DNA from: Astrothelium macrocarpum
Taxonomy: Eukaryota; Ascomycota; Dothideomycetes; Trypetheliales; Trypetheliaceae
Reading direction: 5' to 3'
DNA: 64,000 nt
NCBI GenBank assembly: GCA_021030915.1
Contig: JAGEMR010000009.1
Span: 62,001-126,000 of the forward strand
The notes below the pieces were generated by a model that had not been told where the DNA came from, made no database searches, and saw nothing but the letters and a program-made list of their open reading frames with translations. Position 1 is the first letter of the stretch; each line of letters begins with the position of its first letter. Made by a program: the position numbers and the translations under genes. Below are positions 55,671 to 64,000 of the stretch, in pieces.

Positions 55671-57976
55671 TCAGCCATCGCTGCCACTACTTCTAAAAGC
55701 AGCACACAGTGCAGCGTATTGATGCGTAAGATCCAGCACATGCTGCGGAAGGCTCGTCGCCTGGATGATGCTTCGTACCTTGACAGCACCTTCCTCTTCA
55801 ATCAACTTGCGGATGGTGAATAGTAGTGACGGTGAAAACTGGTCATTGTCAACATCTGATTGCAATTTGTGTAGGATAGTAGCATGATGCATACCTCCGA
55901 GTACCACCGATACTGCCATGTCACCAGCCTGATCAACGCCCCAAGAATCAATCGTACATCGCCCCCCTTCTCATATAGTTTCAGCACTCCCCTCATGGCT
56001 TTGGGTGAAAACCGAATGCTGAGACAGGATTGGTATGCCTCGACAGCCTCGTCGAAATGATGCAGTCTCTCTGCCAGCTCCCCCAGTATCTCCCATTCTT
56101 CTGCCGACTTCTTGTACTGAAGCTGCTGTTGCCGATACTGTGCCATTTCCGTGCGCCAAATGGTATACACTCGGAGGTCCTCGTATAGAACCATGAAGAG
56201 ATTATCAAGCCAACGCTCACAGAGCCTTTTGTTTTGGAATTGCGTATAATTTGAATGAGATGGATCGGGCTACCAAGACGTCAGCAGAAGAAACGTGGAC
56301 ATTTTCATGACGGAAGTACCTCGTCGCTCCCCGCTTTGACAACCTCCGACGCGACAGTATGACCAGGCACCTCAAGAGACCTGTCTGCTGCAGCCGCTGC
56401 ATCAACTGGACCGTCTCCATTGCTCACGCTCTTCTGTTCGTCATTGCTCTCATCGCCGTCTTCATGTCCATTCACTTGTGGACTTGGTGTTCCTCTCAAT
56501 GCTGTTGTACTCGCGTTCCGACTGCTCGGAGGTTGGGAGCCTGCCACTTGTCGTTCGTGTCGGTATTCTTCTTCCATCACAAACACCTGACTACGAACGC
56601 GCAGAAGCTGATCCCATCCAATCTTTTTCGCAATTTCTGTAAGCAGTACATATGCCTTTAGAAATGTCCCCTTGAAGCCAGCCGCGTGAAGCTTCCGCAG
56701 CGTTGGGTGGACTAGTTCAACATCGCCTACTGCACCGGCATCGTCAATTTCATCGCACATGGTTTCAGCGAGAACAGGCAATGACACTCTCACAGGCTCA
56801 GGCAGTCGAGGAGCATCTTTGTCTTGGTAAGTGAACATGGGACAAGAGTTGAGAGTGAGCAGCGCCAGCTCCCACTTCTCCAGACTGATGTATATTTCTG
56901 CCAATCGTGCCCACGTGCCAAATTCGCTCGGAGCTGAAACCACACTTCGTTTGGCGATTTCTAACGCGAGATCTCCACGTCCTTTGGACCGAAGGAATTC
57001 GGCCTGGCAGTCGAGTACAGAGTAATCCATGGGAAGATCTTGTACGGCTTCATGTAAAAGCTGAACTGCCTTTACCTCTTCGTCTGCAGATATAAAGACT
57101 CTAGCGAGTAGTGATGAAATCTCGGCATCTCTTGTCCGCAATTTTTCGAACAAGTTGATTCCAGATGCGTATCGTCCAGTGGTGTGCACATATTGCAAAA
57201 GCCCTGTCGCAAGGTGATTCGACACGAGATTGGGTACTTGGATTTCAGGGTCTGATCCCAATTGCCAGCCATTGAAGAACAATCTTTCTGCCGCATCCAG
57301 AAATTTGTGCTCCGCTTCCGTACTTGTGATTGGATTGAATCGTCGTACGCCTACGATCCTCTTAATCGTATCGCCTGAGCCATCATCTGCGTAGGAGTAT
57401 GCCCGCAAGACACTGCAAAGATATGTTTCTAGCCAGAGCTCATCTGAAGCGACTCGCTTATCGCCCCGCTCGTCGATGCAGTAGCTTTCCACTGTCCCCG
57501 GAATCTGGACAGTCACGCGCATATCCAGCCTGGAGAAGGCATTGTAACAGCAGTAAAGCCCGGATATGACTTTTTGAGATTTGTCATAGGGAGAATATGT
57601 CAAGGTGTTGATATACGCGGCAAGACTAGCAGACGAAGAAGCATCTACGCCAGTGACATGATGATAGACGCCGCTTTGTTTTGAGGCGGACGTGGATTTG
57701 GTCGGTTGTTTGACCAGATGGACGAGGTCAGGAGGACCAAGCTCGCGCAAGGTCTGTAAAGTATCTGTTCGCGCATCGACTACCGATTGGAGCTCATCTT
57801 CGTATATCCTGAGTAGCAATTGTTAGCCTTGATTGCAAGAAAGATTTGGAGAAGTAGTTTTGCTCCATCGCATCATGAATTGAATGTAGGGTGGAAGCTT
57901 CTCCACATAGAGCGACTTGTTCATAGAACGCGAGACGGAAGCAACAAACGTACTCTGGCACAGCCGGCGCAACCAT
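55671..57976 (-). CDS. Chs5-Arf1-binding protein (ChAPs family, Bch1/Bud7 type)
   Basis: Cargo adaptor of the exomer complex at the trans-Golgi, which sends proteins such as chitin synthase to the surface. Exons 57976-57954, 57808-56320, 56269-55895 and 55838-55671 give 684 residues. Exon 1 is only 23 nt (MVAPAVP plus two bases of a Glu codon) and is followed by a 145-nt intron. The body shows the family's ELGPPDLVHLVKQ, YINTLTYSPYDKSQKVISGL, YCCYNAFSRLDMRVTVQIPG and tetratricopeptide-like repeats (AEIYISLEKWELALLTLNSC; LAERLHHFDEAVEAYQSCLS). A disordered acidic insertion sits around residues 440-505. The tail ends LDLTHQYAALCAAFRSSGSDG-like residues. Which ChAP paralogue it is remains unresolved; filamentous fungi usually have one or two. 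Confidence 0.88.
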
Positions 57977-58481
57977 GATGCTTCCAAGGGGAGATCAATT
58001 GGCTACGGTGTCAAGTGAATATGGCTCTGGAATTGAAGGCAGCGGTCAATCGACGCAGAAGACGATAACAAGTCCTTGCGAGCGAGTTGACGCTATGCCA
58101 GGAACCACATTTTCGGCAAAGCGCAAAAGGTTGTTGGGTTCGGAGGCGTGGGTTTGGTAGAGTTGCTCTTTGCCAAGGATGTGTTGTGTTACTGAATGGC
58201 ACGTACCGCAGGGAAATGCTGGAGCTTGACTTGCCCGCAAACACGTCCGTTTCCACCTACTGATCCTACCTACACCATGGTAGGCCGCTATACATTCGTT
58301 TCGCTCACAGCTATCCTCAGGTAGCTAGGACTATTGTCATAGAAGGACATGATGAAGTGAATCATGCCCGAATACTTTATCCTTACCTAAACTTGTCCAG
58401 TACTACACTCAACCTTGAGACTCAACACCTTGACTTCCGCACTCTCAAATTGAGCTTCACCATCGTTATCAGTAGCCTTTC
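57977..58481. other. Divergent promoter region between BCH1-type gene and HIR3
   Basis: 505 bases between the two starts. No gene or clear core-promoter element seen. Confidence 0.55.
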
Positions 58482-61400
58482 ATGGTACGCAAATCTTTGC
58501 CGAGGACTCAGCTTAGAAATTACATTGCTAATATTGGGCTGGATAGGCATCATTCAAGGCCTTGAACATCGAATCTGACGACGAAAGCGACGATGAGATT
58601 GATGATACCAAAGAAGTCCAGATTGAAGAAGCCCTGAAACTGTATCAGAATGCCCTCAAACTACATTCGCAAGGACCGCAAAGCTACGACAAGGCTGGCG
58701 AAGCATATCGAGCTTTGTTTGAGTCCGAAATCTTTCGATACCCCGAATCACTGTCAGAATTTCGTCGATACCAGATCTATGGCCCAACTCCTGAGGATGC
58801 GCTCGGGCTCTACGATACGGCCGTGAAAACTCCAGTCGCCGCGACAGGATCTGCAGACAGCGCTCCCAGCACTTTGCCCCAGATACTCCACTTATCCTAC
58901 AAGAATCATGGTGAATACTTGCTGGATCTTTTGCGACTCGAGTCAGAAAGGGACGTAAACAGTGCATCAGATACCACGGCACATTTAAACGGCCAAGTGC
59001 GACCTCCCATTACGGCAGACGCTGCTCTCGGGTATTTTGTCGAGGCATTAGATAAAGATGGAACAGATCTTGATCTCTGGAGACGCACGTCTTCCATTGT
59101 ATCCTCAGCAGGAAGCCGCCGTTTGGCGCGATATTGTCTAGAAGCTTTGCTAGATAAGCAGACAAACGGAGCTGCTGGCCCTCTTACACTATCTAGCATA
59201 CAGGACTCCCTAGCAGCGTCCGACTACAACAAGGTATGACAGCTTATCCGCAATTTGATAACCTTACAGAATGCCTAAGTTTGGGTTCAGATTTCGAAAG
59301 AAATAGGTGACGATTTGGCGTCTCCACGAGAGCCCCGGCTTCGTCTTCGCGCTGACAAGTTGGCTGCTGCCCTCAACCGCCCAGTTGAGTCTCTTGACGG
59401 TGCGATTGCAAGAATGCACATCACTTCCAAAGAGAAGCTTCCCTCCTTGGAATCATCCCCAACCTCACGCATGGCTCTTAGTCCTCTGAAGTATGATTGG
59501 GTTGAGGTTGGAGAGGCTCTGCTTCGTCAATTTCTCATGGACAGAGATAACTTTGTTGAAACACCACCCACGTCTGGAATATTTCTCGACATACTTGAGC
59601 CGCCGCCTTCAAGCGCAAATGGAATACATCCAATAGGATCCTCGTTGCCGGAAGACGATGCGAAAGCCAGCAATATCATGTCAACAGAAGCAATAATTTC
59701 ATCTCCAGAGACAACGACACTTGAAATCAGTAATGCAGAACAAAATACCGACGACAAGAAGCCATCAGATGAGTCCAAAGGCAACGACGCCGGTAAGGAG
59801 ACCTCTGAGACCAAGGATGGATCTAATAGGAAGCGCTCTCATGAGTCTGCTGGCTTGGCAGAGGGCAATGAAGGCATGAGAGTGCGAAGTAAACGTATCC
59901 GAGCCCGCGACAGTGTTACAGAAGGAGCCAATACCATAGAAGACGGTGTTGCGGATCCTTGGAAGCTCCTTGAGCAACAGCTAGCACCGTACAATCGTGC
60001 AGATGATGCTCTTTTTGAAATAACAGGAAATTTGCTCAAGAAGATCGGTTTCGTTGACACACTCCAGGCCCAAAAACTCCGGGAACTTGCCTATCTGGAG
60101 AGGGACAATGTATCGCCTCCAAATTCAGCTGCATCAAGCTCTACCCGAGATATCAACATTGCTATAACCGACTTTCAGTCTGCGATACGTCTGCGAAGTA
60201 ATGATCTTGCGAGGATGCTCTTTGCCGCTGGAGATTTGATTGACGAGCTAGGCAGCAACTCTCCACAAGCGGGTCTTGCAGCAATACTTGGTCACGCCAA
60301 AAGATCGACAATGAAGCCATCCTCCAAAACCCTACTACTTGGTGGAGAGGGTTTGATGTCTTTTGCTCACATGGTCAATACAAAGTGGACTCACATCCAA
60401 GAGGCAGCTTTTGCATGGGTGAAGTGCTTTCTAAAGCCGGGATGCTTCCCCGGTCTCGATCGACTTACATCAAGTTACGTGGCGCATTTGTGGTCTGATT
60501 CACTAAAGGCACTTGTTGTCCGAATGATTGTCAACCTAGACGAATTCATTTTTAACTCGACCTTGGCAATTTTTCAGCAAAAACTGCCCCCGGATAATCC
60601 ACAAGCCCTTTCAGAACATCAAGACCAAGTAGAAATGGTCCAAACATTGTTTGAGTTACATCTTGATGTATACTCCTTGATCAAACATCCGGGGAGCGGA
60701 GTAGATCAGTCAACACAAACTCTTCAAAAAGAACGCTTGGCTCGCTGGTCAGAACTTGCACAACTTGCTATGCAGCAAGTCTCTTGTCGAGACGAACAAT
60801 TTAAAGATCATCAAAGCTTGAGACTACGTCATCTTTGGGCTACTGCTTTTCATCTCAGTGTCTGCGATGGAGTCCCTCAAGACCATGTAGTTTTATGTCT
60901 TGAAGATGTCAAGAAGACCCTCCAGAGTTGCGGCAGTTCGACGATAGAGCTACAGAATAATGCCATCATGCCAGAAATCTCTGTCGCTTCCATTGAGAGG
61001 GAGATATCAAGACTCATGACAAAAGACTTCTTTATCAAAGTGTTTGATCCATACCAAAGCGACCCTGTTGTAGTAATTGAGAGTCTGGAGCCTATTCTCG
61101 AAGCCTGCCTTTCCGGTCAAGCCGTCACAATGCCTAGCGAAACTATCCAGAATTCCGAGACATATACTCAAAGTGGTGAGCAAGATGCGAAAGGATCTGA
61201 GCTGAATTTAACTTCAGAATCCAATACCAGTGTCTCGTCAGTCTTTGATGAGCTCTTCAAGTTCCTAGAAAGCGGAACGATTTCCGTCAAACTCTCTCTC
61301 TGGCAACGCTTGCGTGAAGCATATGAAGCCATTGATTATCCATCAAAGATCATGTCCTGTTACCTGAGAAGTATCGGGTGTCTTGTTGGAGAATTGAGTG

Positions 61401-64000
61401 GACCTTCATATCGAGAAAGCAGTCAAGATCAACGTCATTTCTCTTTGATGAGGATGCTTAGAATCCTCGACGAACTCTGCGTTCGAGTTTTGACGATTGC
61501 TGACGGCCATAGAGACGCCTTTGACTGCGTTGATATTGACCATATTCAATCATCTCTTCGAGCCCTAGTGTTTTTCTCCGGACTCCTCCACACCTTCACT
61601 GTATATTATGATGCCCTCAAAATCGGTCAAGTTCAGCCTCCACAAGGAGAAGGCGGAGCATCTTCAATTTTCCCAATGTTGGCTTCCAGGATACAAGACA
61701 TGCAGATACGCCTGTGGAAACTTCAATACATTTTCTTTTCAGAGGGTCTCGCTCAATCACACAATTCTTCACCGACGCCGCTCGAAGATAAATTCGATTT
61801 TCTTCGGGCTGTTCATAGCGCGACTGGCATACGAGGATATTGCAAGGGCTCTACTCGAGCCTTCCTCCGTTTATTGAAAAAGGAAATGCTGCATATGAGT
61901 CAAGTGCAAGATTTCGAAATCGAATTTGCTCAAGTCTTATACGATCTTTATGGATTGGACGTCTTTCCAAATAATCTTCTCAAACAGGATCATGGATGTA
62001 CACCCGAAGCTCTTGACCGCAAAACTGCTCTGGCTCTAGTCGATTTCGTCTTGACACAAGCGTCAAGAGTCAACATCAAAGATCTGCCGAAAACTGAGCT
62101 CAAGAACGCGATTGAGAAGATTCACGGGTCGCTTCCTAAGAGCAAGCCATCCGAAGGTATGCTACGGAATCGAGCCATATACCGAGCCAAGATGAAAGCC
62201 CCTATCCAACCGTTGAGTCTCTTCCAATGTATTGATGGTGTTGGCGGTCTTCCTTCGGTACCTGTCAACCCCTCTGAAGCGCCCGCTGCTTCGAAAGGAT
62301 GGTACTTTTTGATGGGTCAAATAGCACTCACCCGATTCAAATCCCAAAAGCGAGTAGGTCCTGTACCAACCGAAGACGTCATGCTCGCAATCGCCTTCTT
62401 TGTTGGGGATATCGAATATTCTGCCGAAAAGTGGGAGACGTGGTATCGAATCGCACAAGCTTATGATGTGCAAGTGGAAGAGAATGTCTTGTGGTCTGCA
62501 GAAGGATTGAACAACGGTAGTCAAGATATCGTCCAGCATCAAAGAGCAGCAATCCACTGTTACTCCTTGGCAGTCGCTCTTGCTGTTCAAACAGCAGACT
62601 TTTCATTTGAAACTTCAAGTAAAATGGCCGATCTATATGCTGATTTTGGCACGCGAATATATTCATCAAGTCGAGAACCATTTTCGATGGCCGCCTTTTC
62701 CGTCGACGAGTTCGAGAAAACCTTTAGTGGCGAAATTTTGTACAAAAAACAGCCGTTCAAGGCATTGCAACCCTACTCTGCCTGGAAATTCGCAAGTGCT
62801 CTATTTCGGAGAGCGATTGTTGGCAAACCCGAGAATTGGACGAGTTATTACATGCTCGGCAAATGCTTATGGAAAATGCACTGCGCCAATGTTGCGGGCC
62901 CAAAAGCGCCTACTGTCGACGCCGTTCTCGATGCTTTTATCAAAGCAGTCAAGGCTCTTCCTGAGCGTCGAGACAATAGACAATACCCGATCCTCGAACC
63001 CCATTACAAGGTCGTATCCATTGTACACAAATTAGTCAAACGATCGGAAATTGAAATCTCTGCAGCCGTCCAAATACTTGGCGATAACACACCATATGCC
63101 CAGGGAGTGTCGGCTCCAGAGAGTCAAGATGGTTGGACGACCTATGTTCTGCAGGTCCTCAAGAACATGCGTGTGGCCGACAAGTCAAACTGGCATCACC
63201 GTATGACTGCAAGAGCTGCCACTATCATCTACAACACTCGAACCGATGAAGAAGGAGTCAACGCGGCCAAGCAGGAGCTGATGCAGCAGATCTTTACGAA
63301 AACCATGACAGTCCAGGTCTGGAAACCAGAAAATGAACGACCTGGTCGCCACTTTGTCTACACCACCCGCTACTCATCATTCTTTGTCCAACTCCTCGTC
63401 CAATCTAACGACCGCGCTAACCTCGAACTCCTCGCCAAACGTCTTCGCAAAAAGTCCAACGACTTCCTCAACCACGCCAGGCTCTGGCAGGACGTTTGCC
63501 ACAGCTACCTCCGCCTCTTGCGTCGCGCTGGCAGCGTTCCCGAGGGTCACGAAGACGCCATCTTCAAATCCGTCAGCTCGGAAGAATTCCACAAACGCGC
63601 CGCCCGCATTGAGACCTGGTCGCGACAGCCAGGTCTCAACTCCCCACTTCTCGACGTCCTGCGCGACACCATCGAGCTCAAGAAGCTCAACAACAGCCTC
63701 ATGAAATCGCCCCTCTTCGACGATCTCATTGGAGACGCGTACGCGCTACTCTACGACACCGTCGGCTCTGACCTCGAGGCGGCCGCCGCAGCAGACGCTG
63801 CAGCCAACGAACCTCCTCCCACCACCGCCACCACTACCGTTCCTCCGGCCAAGGAAAAGGAAAGTGTCATGTCCCTCAGCAACATGATGAACACCGACGG
63901 CGCCACCGACACCCCCAACTCCTCGACTCCCGCTCCCACCACATCCGCCGAACAAACAGCTGCTCCGGGAGCAGTAGGCGCAAAAACCCGCGTACGCAGT
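58482..64000 (+). CDS. HIR3: Histone transcription regulator 3 homologue (HIR3/CABIN1), 3' end outside window
   Basis: Large TPR scaffold of the HIR histone H3-H4 chaperone complex, which acts in replication-independent nucleosome assembly and histone gene control. The ATG stands alone in exon 1 (58482-58484). A 62-nt intron (GTACGC..GCTAAT..GATAG) leads to exon 2 (58547-59233), beginning ASFKALNIESDDESDDEID. Intron 2 (59234-59290) leads to exon 3, open from 59291 to the last base without a stop, so at least 1800 residues are visible. TPR-like units start at EEALKLYQNALKLH; later motifs include FVEALDKDGTDLDLWRRTS and the conserved WYFLMGQIALTRFKSQKRVG and NWTSYYMLGKCLWKMH. A long acidic, Lys/Arg-flanked linker lies near residues 350-450. 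The last ~300 bases are GC- and Pro/Thr/Ala-rich. Confidence 0.92.

Noticed and set aside
1..64000. tRNA, rRNA, transposon or CRISPR sequences
   Set aside because: I looked for T-loop GTTCGAATC-type motifs, terminal repeats, transposase or reverse-transcriptase motifs and regular direct repeats by eye and found none. A tRNAscan-SE or RepeatMasker run would be decisive.

Overview
This is nuclear DNA of a filamentous ascomycete (Pezizomycotina). Introns are short (about 45-145 nt), with GT..AG ends and CTRAY-like branch sites. Start codons sit in ACAATG-like contexts. Every recognisable protein is of fungal type: the split type I fatty acid synthase, Brl1/Brr6, a Pex23/Pex30-type peroxin, a Chs5-Arf1-binding protein, Nte1, Arp9 and Hir3. 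The class cannot be settled from the sequence alone. Nothing indicates a mobile element, tRNA, rRNA, CRISPR array or prokaryotic transfer.

Layout, left to right. The 3' end of an RNase H2 subunit B gene (1-425, +); an intradiol dioxygenase (971-2068, +); PAM16 (2557-3077, -); a dysferlin-domain peroxin (3744-5625, +); a tiny cysteine-rich metallothionein-like gene in an apparently empty stretch (6614-6810, -); a TRAMP-type poly(A) polymerase (8862-11133, +); profilin (12624-13333, +); an RNPS1-like SR protein (13753-15003, +); guanine deaminase (15283-16762, -); ARP9 (17053-19060, -); NTE1 (19529-24239, +); ARL1 (25072-25996, -); acid trehalase (26655-29763, -); glycine dehydrogenase (30858-34158, -); ARP6 (34460-35932, +); BRL1 (36170-37678, -); FAS1 (38152-44458, -) and FAS2 (45582-51243, +); a tyrosine phosphatase with a rhodanese-like domain (51912-54710, -); a BCH1-type ChAP (55671-57976, -); and a HIR3/CABIN1 gene (58482-64000, +) still open at the window end.

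The genes are mostly housekeeping. The clearest functional unit is the FAS1/FAS2 pair, the two subunits of the cytosolic alpha6-beta6 synthase, transcribed divergently from a 1.1 kb shared intergenic region. Four genes serve chromatin or the actin fold (ARP9, ARP6, HIR3, profilin). Three serve membrane traffic or lipid homeostasis (NTE1, ARL1, BCH1). They are scattered and do not form a cluster.

All exon boundaries were read by eye from frame continuity, splice signals and family resemblance. Total spliced lengths divide by three in every complete gene. The most useful unexpected items are the metallothionein-like gene, the repeated use of tiny first exons (the ATG alone in PAM16 and HIR3), and the competing donor sites in ARP6. 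I see no convincing new multi-gene system.
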